A DNA stretch of 11,132 nucleotides, from the NCBI GenBank assembly GCA_005789375.1, contig SXXZ01000039.1:1-11132 (forward strand), written 5' to 3'. Source of the stretch: Verrucomicrobiales bacterium. GTDB lineage: Bacteria; Verrucomicrobiota; Verrucomicrobiae; Limisphaerales; UBA9464. Position 1 is the first letter of the stretch, and every line of letters starts with the position of its first letter. The notes under the pieces were generated by a model. It searched no databases. It was not told the origin of the DNA and worked only from the letters and a program-made list of their open reading frames with translations. The position numbers were made by a program, and so were the translations under genes. Shown piece by piece: positions 1-6,827 of this stretch.

Positions 1-1
1 C

Positions 2-1168
2 AACGATGGATTCCCTTCCTACTTGTTGCGCAATGACGGTACCCAGTGGTTGGACATCACCGAGGCCTCTGGTTTGGCTCCAAAGCGTCATCGGCGCACC
101 TACAGTGCCTCGTGGTTGGACTTCGATAGCGATGGCGACTTGGACCTCGTCAACGTGAGCGACTTCGCGGGCCTAGATCTTTATCGCAACGACGGGCGGG
201 GTCATTTCACCGACCTGACTCCCGAACTTGGCCTGGCGCGGCATGCCTTCGGAATGGCCCATGTAGTCTGGGACGCCAATCACGACGCGTTGCCTGATCT
301 CCTCATGGTGGGGATGGACTCCCCGGTGGCTTCGCAACTGGAGGCCTTGGGACTGGGTCGGCCCGAGTTTCCCGGACACACAGTGCATCGAGGGGCCATG
401 ACTTATGGCAATCGGCTCTTCGTCGGTTCCAGAAGTCGCGGCATGGAATTGAGTCCACTCTCTGAGGACTTGCGTCGGGCCGGTTGGGCGTGGGGGGCTG
501 CGGTGTTGGATTGGAACAACGACGGTCGAGACGACCTTCATTTGGTCAATGGACATGAGACCTTCGAAAGCCGATCTGAGTTCGAGCGTCAGTTCTGGCA
601 GCACGATATCTACGTCGGCGGATCAACTCCCGATCCGGCGTCGCAGCTTTACTTCATGCAGGCCAATGAGCGCCGTCGGGCCGCCCGGCAGTCCTACGGT
701 GGGTGGCAAGCCAACCGACTGTTCACCCAGACGGTCAGGGACTCCTTCGTCGAGAATGCTTGGATCCTTGGGGTGGCAGTGACCGAGGATTGCCGCAATG
801 TGGTGGCCGGCGATTTTGACGAAGACGGGCGGATGGATCTGGCCTTAACGACTTACGAACAATGGCCAGTGACTCGCCAGAGGCTCCTGATCTTCCGCAA
901 TCGTTCCGTCAACGACGGACACTGGATCGGGTATCGGCTGAACGCTCCGGCTCCGGGTTCCCACCTGGAAGTAACCACCCGGGAGGGCATCCGGCGTCAT
1001 TGGTGGGTCAACGGAGACGGCTACCGATCCCAGTCAGATACCGAGGCCCACTTCGGGTTGGGGCATGGTTCCGAGGTCCTCAAGGCGGAGTGGGTACGCC
1101 TCGGTGGCGCTCGCCAAGAGTTGCCCCGGACTCTCGACCGATGGCATCGGATTGGCCTCCGTCCTTGA
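2..1168 (+). CDS. FG-GAP/VCBS repeat protein with C-terminal ASPIC/UnbV domain (5' partial)
   Basis: The reading frame is open to the left window edge, so the true start lies upstream; 388 codons are visible. Aspartate-rich, calcium-binding-type loops of the FG-GAP/VCBS beta-propeller kind recur: DFDSDGDLDL near nt 119-148, DWNNDGRDDL near 509-538 and DFDEDGRMDL near 812-841. A degenerate loop (DANHDALPDL) sits near 271-300. The last 70 or so residues (about nt 950-1165) have the ASPIC/UnbV pattern, with GSHLEV, a GDGYRSQSDTEAHFGLG stretch and a terminal segment resembling a strand-rich cap. Proteins of this architecture (CRTAC1-like) are normally exported and are thought to act in adhesion or binding at the cell surface; the substrate is unknown. 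The signal peptide and first repeats are outside the window. The family assignment is firm, the role is inferred. Confidence 0.88.
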   Translation, partial: NDGFPSYLLRNDGTQWLDITEASGLAPKRHRRTYSASWLDFDSDGDLDLVNVSDFAGLDLYRNDGRGHFTDLTPELGLARHAFGMAHVVWDANHDALPDLLMVGMDSPVASQLEALGLGRPEFPGHTVHRGAMTYGNRLFVGSRSRGMELSPLSEDLRRAGWAWGAAVLDWNNDGRDDLHLVNGHETFESRSEFERQFWQHDIYVGGSTPDPASQLYFMQANERRRAARQSYGGWQANRLFTQTVRDSFVENAWILGVAVTEDCRNVVAGDFDEDGRMDLALTTYEQWPVTRQRLLIFRNRSVNDGHWIGYRLNAPAPGSHLEVTTREGIRRHWWVNGDGYRSQSDTEAHFGLGHGSEVLKAEWVRLGGARQELPRTLDRWHRIGLRP

Positions 1169-1390
1169 GTCTGAGGCAAACCTTTACGAGGTTCTGTTGA
1201 CAATCCCATCTCGAAGCGGTCCGTAACGGGCTGGATCCGTGCTGCAAACCCAGGAAGGGGGCCTTCATAGTCAAGGCGGCGATTCATGAGCTTTTTCGCT
1301 GAATGGGATTCCTATTGACCGCAAAGGCGTCTGTTGTGGACAACCTGAGGGACGTGACGGATCCGATCCGGCGCGACTCCGGAAAAACAC

Positions 1391-4300
1391 ATGGCGAGAA
1401 TAGTAAGGAAGGCGGGCCCTGCGATCAAATCGGCGGCCAGTTCCAAATATGACGCGCACCACAAGGTGCTCAACACGACCTACGGCTCTTTCGCGGACTT
1501 GCGTCGCGAACTGGCCGACTCCAAGGAGAAGGTCTCCGAGCGGGAGAGCGTGCTGAAGCTCTTTGCCACCTGCATGGATCCTCAGAGGGCCTTCCTGCTG
1601 CTGGATGACTATCTCGAGAAGCTCTCCCTGAGCCGCAAGGACTTCGGCCAGTCGGAATGGTGGCCGCGGATGCAATCTTCGACGGGCAAACCCCGTCTGG
1701 AGGAAGTGGCCATGCTGTTCCTGCGAAACAATCGGTCGTTGCCGACCGAATTGCTCCAGTACGCCAACTTCGAAAAGTTTGCGGCCGTCGAACAGACTGA
1801 GAAGGAGACCGGCTTCGTTCAGGAGTTGGAGAACTGGCTCTTCCCTCCCAACCACACGCATCTGGACTCGCCGCGTGCGGCCCTGCGGGTCGTTTGTGAG
1901 CCGAAGCGGGAAGACGAGAACTCCAATCAGTGGCGTCTGGCCGTCCATTTCTTTTTGTTCCGTTCCCGCTCCGGCGAGAAAGAGCGCTTTGTTTCGGACC
2001 TGTGCGACCTGCGCACTCGTGCGGCTCACGAAGCCGAACTCTTCCCGGCCGAAGACTGGCAGGTGATCGACTGGTTGCATGGGCACTGGTCGGAGAAGGT
2101 GCCCGAAGGGGAGGTTATGCTACTCGACGGCCCAGACTTGCTGACATGGCTTGCCAAGTGGGGCCACGGACTGCGGCTCGAGCTGCTGGGTAAGGCGACC
2201 AACATTGATTTTGTGGGACGGGTGGCCGAATTGAAGCCGCGACTGGAGACCATTGAAGGCGAGATGAGTTTTACTCACGTGCTGTCATTGCCCAATGGGG
2301 TGAACCAGCCCTTGCCGGAATGTCAGTTCTTTGTCGGAGAGCCTCCGCTCGTGTTGGTGGGCAACGAGTTCTTCGTCTTGCGCCATGCGCCTCCGGCCAC
2401 ACTGCTGGGCCCATGGGCTCAGCGTCCGGTGGTGCCGGTGAAGCGGTTATCTCAGCGCCTGCTCACCGAATTGCGCCGCACTCAGGCCAAGGAGCAACCC
2501 AACGCCAACTGGAGCGAGTTGTGCGAGACCCACTCGGCCCGCCCTCAGTTCACCTTCGAACTCGCCGACGAGGTGGTCCGTGTCCGTCTCTTAGCCATCA
2601 GTGAAAAGGACGCTTCCGAGTGGCAATGGAACGGCCACGAATGGACTCGGGTGGTGGAGCGCCAGGGAACCGAGAACCGTCCGGAACTCCTCGACGATGT
2701 TCGGCTGCTGCCGGCGATCCATTGGCTACAGCAGGCCGATTGGTTTACTCCAGAGCCAGGTCTTTGGGTGCTCGATGCCAATGAGAACTGCCTTTCTCAG
2801 TTGGCCACGGCGTGGTTCGACCGCCCCAAGGAGGCCGACTACTTGGGCAACCCCAGCTTCCAGCGACTCTTCCTCAACCGGCGACTCGTGAAGCCCAAGC
2901 TGGTGCTCAAGGGTTCCGGTATCGACTGGTTGTCGGTGAGCGCCGAATGGGAGGCCGAGGGCATGAAGCTCTCTAAGGCTGACTTGGAACGACTGGCCGC
3001 GGCCACCTCGCGCTTCGTCAAGCTGCCCGACGGCGGCTGGGTGGAGTTGGACATCGACGCCAACCGCAAGGCTCATGAGATGGCAGCCACTCTGGGACTC
3101 GAAGGGCTCTCGGCGGACGCCCAGAAAACGTCCTTGGTCCACGCGACTCAGTTGGATGAAACAACCTTGGATGCCCTTGGAGCCAACAAGGTGGTTGCCG
3201 AATTGCGGGCCAAGTTGGCCAATTTCAAGGGGGTGCCCGAGACGAAATTGCCGGCAAGTATTTGCGCCGAGCTGCGACCTTATCAGCAGGAGGGGTTCAA
3301 CTTTTTGGCCAACCTCACCCGGCTTCGTCTGGGTGGTATTCTGGCGGACGACATGGGCTTGGGTAAAACCCTCCAAACCTTGGCTTGGCTCACCTGGCTG
3401 CATGAGAATGCCGCTAAAAAAGACAAAAAACCGTCGTTGGTCCTGTGTCCGGCCTCGGTACTGCACAACTGGCGTCGTGAGGCCGAGAAGTTTGCCCCGA
3501 ACCTTAAGGTGCTGGTGCTTCAGTCGGGCCAGCAGCGACACAATTTGCGCAAGCAAATCCCCGACGCCGATATCGTGGTCACCAACTACGCCATCCTCCG
3601 CCGAGACTTGGAAGAGTTGGGCAAGTTCCACTTCCGCGCCCTGGTACTCGACGAGGCTCAATTCATCAAGAACCCGACGGCTCAGGTGACGGTTGCTGTG
3701 AAGGAAATCGAGGCCGATCACCGTTTGGCACTCACGGGTACTCCGCTGGAAAACCGCATGCTCGACCTCTGGTCGATCGTCGACTTCTCGCAGCCGGGAT
3801 ACTTGGGCAACCAGCAGAACTTCAATGAAGTCTACGAGGCCAAGGGTGATGGCCCCGAATGGGATGGCTCAGCCAAGCGCCGTCGCCTGAGTGCCAAGCT
3901 ACGCCCGATCATGCTGCGCCGCCTTAAGAAGCAGGTGGCTAAAGACCTACCCGACCGCATCGAGGAGCGCCGCGACTGCGAATTGGACGACGATCAGCGC
4001 AAGCTGTACCTGGCCGAGCTGCGCCGCAGCCGCGAGCAGGTTATGAAGACCATGCAGGAGAAGGGTGTGGCCAAGTCCAAGATGCACGTCTTGGCGGCGC
4101 TCACCCGCCTGCGCCAGATCTGCTGCCATCCAAGGCTCGTCGGCAACGACTGCGTTTCGGGCAAGACCGAGACGCTCTTCGAGCTGCTCGAGCCCATCTT
4201 GGCTTCCGGCAACAAGATCCTGCTCTTCTCCCAGTTCGTGGAGATGCTGAAGCTCCTCGAGGCCGCCTGCCGTGAGCGGGGGATCAAGACTCACATCCTG

Positions 4301-4666
4301 ACCGGCGAGACCAAGGCGCGTATGGAGGTGGTCAATGCCTTCCAAGCCGATCCGGATCCCTGCGTGTTCCTCTTGTCGCTCCGCGCGGCGGGCACGGGGC
4401 TGAACCTCACCAACGCCAGTTATGTGGTGTTGTACGATCCGTGGTGGAACCCGGCCGTCGAGGCGCAGGCCATCGACCGCTCGCACCGCATCGGTCAGAC
4501 TCAGACCGTGATGGCCTATCGGTTGATCACTCCGGGTACCGTGGAGGAAAAAATCTGGGACCTCCAGCAGCGCAAGTCGGCCACCATCGCCGACGTGCTC
4601 GGCGAGGAAGGGTTCGCCAGCAACCTGTCGAAGGACGACCTCGAGTACCTCTTCAGCGAGGACTAA
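1391..4666 (+). CDS. SNF2-family DEAD/DEAH-type helicase (Swi2/Snf2 ATPase)
   Basis: A 1091-residue protein with a complete SNF2 motor in its C-terminal 460 residues. Visible motifs are RPYQQEG at about 629-635, Walker A DDMGLGKT at 653-660 (lysine 659), the Walker B box DEAQ at 754-757, LTGTP at 781-785, the LLFSQF segment of the second RecA lobe, RAAGTGLNL at about 998-1006 and the arginine-finger motif SHRIGQ at 1031-1036. Such proteins use ATP to translocate on double-stranded DNA and remodel protein-DNA complexes; the bacterial members are mostly of unknown physiological role. The N-terminal 600 residues carry no SWIM-type cysteine/histidine cluster that I can see and are unassigned, though this is where bacterial SNF2-associated domains normally lie. 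The ATG at 1391 follows a weak purine stretch (ccgga) about 9 nt upstream. No methylase, nuclease or other partner gene is adjacent, so it seems to act alone. The next gene downstream is convergent. Confidence 0.95.
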   Translation: MARIVRKAGPAIKSAASSKYDAHHKVLNTTYGSFADLRRELADSKEKVSERESVLKLFATCMDPQRAFLLLDDYLEKLSLSRKDFGQSEWWPRMQSSTGKPRLEEVAMLFLRNNRSLPTELLQYANFEKFAAVEQTEKETGFVQELENWLFPPNHTHLDSPRAALRVVCEPKREDENSNQWRLAVHFFLFRSRSGEKERFVSDLCDLRTRAAHEAELFPAEDWQVIDWLHGHWSEKVPEGEVMLLDGPDLLTWLAKWGHGLRLELLGKATNIDFVGRVAELKPRLETIEGEMSFTHVLSLPNGVNQPLPECQFFVGEPPLVLVGNEFFVLRHAPPATLLGPWAQRPVVPVKRLSQRLLTELRRTQAKEQPNANWSELCETHSARPQFTFELADEVVRVRLLAISEKDASEWQWNGHEWTRVVERQGTENRPELLDDVRLLPAIHWLQQADWFTPEPGLWVLDANENCLSQLATAWFDRPKEADYLGNPSFQRLFLNRRLVKPKLVLKGSGIDWLSVSAEWEAEGMKLSKADLERLAAATSRFVKLPDGGWVELDIDANRKAHEMAATLGLEGLSADAQKTSLVHATQLDETTLDALGANKVVAELRAKLANFKGVPETKLPASICAELRPYQQEGFNFLANLTRLRLGGILADDMGLGKTLQTLAWLTWLHENAAKKDKKPSLVLCPASVLHNWRREAEKFAPNLKVLVLQSGQQRHNLRKQIPDADIVVTNYAILRRDLEELGKFHFRALVLDEAQFIKNPTAQVTVAVKEIEADHRLALTGTPLENRMLDLWSIVDFSQPGYLGNQQNFNEVYEAKGDGPEWDGSAKRRRLSAKLRPIMLRRLKKQVAKDLPDRIEERRDCELDDDQRKLYLAELRRSREQVMKTMQEKGVAKSKMHVLAALTRLRQICCHPRLVGNDCVSGKTETLFELLEPILASGNKILLFSQFVEMLKLLEAACRERGIKTHILTGETKARMEVVNAFQADPDPCVFLLSLRAAGTGLNLTNASYVVLYDPWWNPAVEAQAIDRSHRIGQTQTVMAYRLITPGTVEEKIWDLQQRKSATIADVLGEEGFASNLSKDDLEYLFSED

Positions 4667-4692
4667 TCGGAGGTTTGTTTGGAAAGCATCGG

Positions 4693-4727
4693 GGCCGTGC
4701 GGGCCGTTTTAAACGGATCGCACGGCC
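4693..4727. terminator. Nested inverted repeat between convergent genes, possible bidirectional terminator
   Basis: A perfect 9-bp outer stem (ggccgtgcg at 4693-4701, cgcacggcc at 4719-4727) encloses a 6-bp inner stem (ccgttt at 4704-4709, aaacgg at 4711-4716), with a GG/AT internal mismatch between them. The structure begins 26 bp after the helicase stop and lies 120 bp beyond the stop of the minus-strand CotH-like gene, so it could end transcription from both sides. Neither flank has a proper T-run (tcaatcgttt follows on the plus strand), so intrinsic termination is uncertain. The hairpin itself is plain in the sequence. Confidence 0.5.
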
Positions 4728-4745
4728 TCAATCGTTTGCAGCAGG

Positions 4746-4767
4746 CCAAGGCCCTTGGTTTGTTCTT
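4746..4767 (+). terminator. Short hairpin followed by a T-rich tract
   Basis: ccaag (4746-4750) and cttgg (4754-4758) pair around a 3-nt loop and are followed by tttgttctt. This is a weak, 5-bp terminator-like element just after the larger hairpin on the plus strand. It may assist termination after the helicase gene or be chance; the stem is too short for confidence. Confidence 0.2.
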
Positions 4768-4847
4768 GAGACTGGGGAGGGGCCGTGAAGCCGATCCCGG
4801 TCTTAGAGCCTGTCTGAAAATGGGGAGGGGTCCTGCGGCTGGGCCTG

Positions 4848-6356
4848 TTAGGGTTCGTAAAGTCCGGCCTCGCGGAGTTGCGCCTTGAAGGCCTCCACAC
4901 GCGCCGGGAAATACCGCTGGACGATGCGTTCGACCTCCGGCTTCCAATGCCCCTCGACCGTGTAGGTTTCGAAGGATCCCTCCTTGTAGCGATGAATTCG
5001 GTTCCGGTAATCGCCCCACCGCAGGGCCTCCGCAAATAAGGCCGGTTCCAAATGTTTGGCCATCGAGCGGTATCGGGCGGCCGCGGCGTCGGCCGAAAGA
5101 GCGGCCCCCGGGGCCATGTGCTTTCTGGCTCGGGTTGCGAACTCACGGCAGAAGTTCGGAGACTGGCGGAGCTTTTGAAAAATGCGGGTCGGCGATTGGT
5201 CGTCGTCGTCCTTCAGGCGATTGTCCTGAGGGTCTTCGAGGGTTCGCTCCCCGTCCCAAACTAGAAACTGCCATAGACCCGGAGGATTCCGACGTCGGGC
5301 CGCGTACCAATTGGATGAGCGGTCCCAATCGCCGTTGGCGCCGTACAAGTTCAGCAGCATGAAATCAATGAAGGCAGGTACATCTAACTCGGCGCGGAGG
5401 GCCTTCTCAGTCACCTCATTGGTAATGCCTGCGTTGATCAACCGCATCAACCGATCCCAGGCGATGGTGTCGCCGGAGAGCACCTTGTCGGCGTTGCGTG
5501 CATCGTAATCGACGCTTCGCCCGCCCCAGGTCCGGGCTGCGAAGCCAGCGTCCGGGCGTTCGCACAAATCGTAGATGCCCCAATAGAGGCCATTGAGATG
5601 CAAATGCACGGGGCGGCTGCGGGAGGCTGAATGACCCATCACCGAATAGGTCGCCCGCATCCAAGGGTCTCGCAGGTAGTCGGCGCTCCGACGTTCTTTT
5701 CCGTCCCAGTGCAGCCAGGAGTGATTGTTGCCGGCGCGGAGAATGAACTGATCAAGGCTCCCCTCTTGCCCGGGGACCAATGCGTTTTTGAGGGACGGCA
5801 GCCCATAGCGGGAACGGAAGACGACCCGGAAGGAATGCTTCGGTGATTCCTTGGGACGGCGATTCCATCCCCCCTGAATCCTCAGACCGGCCTGAACTTG
5901 AAAACCCGGGCCGCGGGGGGAAGTCCGAAAGGTGAGTTGGACAGGCCGTTCCCAGGCGTCCCCGGATTCTTGGGTATGCCGGTAGAGCCCCCGCTCCTCG
6001 CCATAAAGATCTTCGTTCTTCAGGTTCAAAAACAGATGGGGAAGGGCCTCGAGGGCCTCTTGCAGTCGTTGTTCAGTTTTGGCCGCCCCATCGGCCGGCA
6101 CCGACATCCGGTACCAGGCAGGTGCTTCCCAGCCGTCTTCGCGCCCCCAAATTGTAGGCAATCCTGCTCCGTCTTGCCGCAGGATCTCAGCGACCGAGAA
6201 CACCGAGGTTGGCGGGGGAGTAGGAGGCGCCTCGGCCCCGGACCGCAGTACGAGAACAACTGCGAAGAGAATCAGGGAGAGAAGATCGCGGAGGTATCGG
6301 CGCACGAAAAAAAACGTGGGCTGCTTCTGGCTGAAAGGCACGCGTCGAACGGCCAT
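4848..6356 (-). CDS. CotH-like atypical protein kinase, membrane-anchored or secreted
   Basis: A 502-residue protein read from the ATG at 6356; the frame can be extended to a GTG at 6449, but the added 31 residues are proline- and basic-rich and unlike a gene start, whereas the ATG puts a basic, then hydrophobic segment (LLSLILFAVVLVL) close to the N-terminus as expected for a signal or anchor. The CotH core is recognisable: GLRIQGGWNRRPKESPKHSF near residues 160-185, a FILRAGNNHSW segment, HLNGLYWGIYDLCERPD, then NGDWDRSSNWY (about 341-351) and FLVWDGERTLE (about 365-375). The aspartates of the last two motifs correspond to the acidic metal/ATP-binding residues of CotH kinases, which in Bacillus subtilis phosphorylate spore-coat proteins. 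Here the second motif is WDGE rather than the usual WDxD. In non-sporulating bacteria the substrate is unknown. The gene is monocistronic, convergent with the helicase and divergent from prmC. Confidence 0.85.
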   Translation of the reverse strand: MAVRRVPFSQKQPTFFFVRRYLRDLLSLILFAVVLVLRSGAEAPPTPPPTSVFSVAEILRQDGAGLPTIWGREDGWEAPAWYRMSVPADGAAKTEQRLQEALEALPHLFLNLKNEDLYGEERGLYRHTQESGDAWERPVQLTFRTSPRGPGFQVQAGLRIQGGWNRRPKESPKHSFRVVFRSRYGLPSLKNALVPGQEGSLDQFILRAGNNHSWLHWDGKERRSADYLRDPWMRATYSVMGHSASRSRPVHLHLNGLYWGIYDLCERPDAGFAARTWGGRSVDYDARNADKVLSGDTIAWDRLMRLINAGITNEVTEKALRAELDVPAFIDFMLLNLYGANGDWDRSSNWYAARRRNPPGLWQFLVWDGERTLEDPQDNRLKDDDDQSPTRIFQKLRQSPNFCREFATRARKHMAPGAALSADAAAARYRSMAKHLEPALFAEALRWGDYRNRIHRYKEGSFETYTVEGHWKPEVERIVQRYFPARVEAFKAQLREAGLYEP

Positions 6357-6468
6357 AAAGATCTCAGCCTGTTGCCTCAAAACTTTTGATCCACTGGGGG
6401 ATTGGCGTGGCGGAGGGGCATGAGGTCGTTGCCTCCCAAAGGGTGACACCGGCTAAGAGACGGGATAC

Positions 6469-6482
6469 CGATGGATCCATCG
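6469..6482. promoter_or_regulatory. 14-bp perfect palindrome
   Basis: The sequence cgatggatccatcg is a perfect 14-bp dyad lying 113 bp upstream of the CotH-like start and about 345 bp upstream of prmC. Its symmetry fits a dimeric regulator site, and its place in a divergent spacer would suit one. It also lies just outside the repeat module, so it could be part of that element's end. No second copy is present in the window. Function is unproven. Confidence 0.3.
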
Positions 6483-6495
6483 AGCTCCCTGGAAA

Positions 6496-6580
6496 GGACC
6501 GATCTCCGAGCGGTCCATGTCTGCGGTGGTCCATTTCTGCGGACGTTGGCGCTTTCAGAGAGGTCTCCCCACCTCGGAGG
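6496..6580. repeat. Interspersed-repeat module, copy A
   Basis: The module starts with a 21-bp hairpin segment (ggaccg, 9-nt loop atctccgag, cggtcc; 6496-6516). It ends with a segment beginning ggcgctttcagagag (6548-6562) and running through tctccccacct to the near-palindrome acctcggaggt (6571-6581). The same two parts recur in the same order in copy B. The two-part structure and hairpin ends resemble REP/BIME-like or miniature repeat elements. Whether it is dispersed in the genome cannot be seen here. Confidence 0.6.
6512..6542. repeat. 15-bp tandem repeat with 16-bp period
   Basis: ggtccatgtctgcgg (6512-6526) is followed after one base by ggtccatttctgcgg (6528-6542), 14 of 15 positions identical. 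The pair lies inside copy A, overlapping the right arm of its hairpin, and is absent from copy B. This suggests a local slippage duplication inside the repeat element. Confidence 0.6.
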
Positions 6581-6643
6581 TTCCCGGGTAAGGCTGAGTT
6601 TGTGGTAGGACTCCTGGCTGCAGCCCAATGACCTCCGAGGTAG

Positions 6644-6755
6644 GGACCGATCTCCGAGCGGTCCGTCTGAGGGCGCTGGAAACCCTGGAGACTAGCGACC
6701 GCAGTTTGGGCCTGGGCCTGGCGCTTTCAGAGAGATCTCTCCCCACCTAGGGAGC
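6644..6755. repeat. Interspersed-repeat module, copy B
   Basis: The 21-bp hairpin segment at 6644-6664 is identical to that at 6496-6516. The ggcgctttcagagag segment recurs at 6720-6734 and continues through tctccccacct with one substitution and a 2-base insertion relative to copy A. The inner spacer is longer and unrelated (55 bp against 31 bp). An 11-bp arm just before this copy (6631-6641) is the exact reverse complement of the arm at 6571-6581 that ends copy A. The module ends about 70 bp before the prmC start. Confidence 0.6.
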
Positions 6756-6827
6756 TTGTCGGAGGTGTTGCGAGTCGGTCGGCGATTGCCTCGACAGGGG
6801 GCAGAGTGGGGGCGAGTTTCTACTCGT

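Larger units (their letters stand above)
6357..6827. other. 471-bp intergenic spacer filled with palindromic and repeated DNA
   Basis: This stretch lies between the divergent CotH-like gene and prmC and must carry the promoters of both. I find no credible gene in it. Two short minus-strand open frames run through it, but their similar parts simply translate the repeated DNA. It contains a 14-bp palindrome, a 15-bp tandem duplication, two identical 21-bp hairpin-forming segments and two copies of a roughly 30-bp partner segment, listed separately. No clear -35/-10 pair could be assigned. Confidence 0.7.

Noticed and set aside
1197..1202. Perfect TTGACA hexamer as a promoter for the helicase gene
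   Set aside because: No acceptable -10 hexamer occurs 16-18 bp downstream (tccgta at the 17-bp spacing), so the match alone is not enough.
1254..1266. gaagg/ccttc inverted repeat as a terminator after the FG-GAP gene
   Set aside because: The stem is only 5 bp, the 3-nt loop is G-only and no T-run follows; this is within chance.
1271..2086. 271-codon open frame on the minus strand
   Set aside because: It lies mostly antisense to the SNF2 gene, its product has the skewed composition of an antisense frame, and no domain is recognisable; GC-rich genes commonly leave such open shadows.
2726..3721. 331-codon open frame on the minus strand
   Set aside because: It is wholly antisense to the helicase, including the Walker A region, and shows no family motif.
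1391..4666. SNF2 helicase as part of a DISARM-type or other anti-phage system
   Set aside because: No methyltransferase, phospholipase D, DUF1998 or nuclease gene flanks it; its neighbours are an FG-GAP protein and a CotH-like kinase.
6377..6746. Two short minus-strand frames upstream of prmC with similar product stretches
   Set aside because: The shared residues (such as DLSESA and ARRSV) come directly from the duplicated DNA module in both frames, and no ribosome binding site or family supports a protein.
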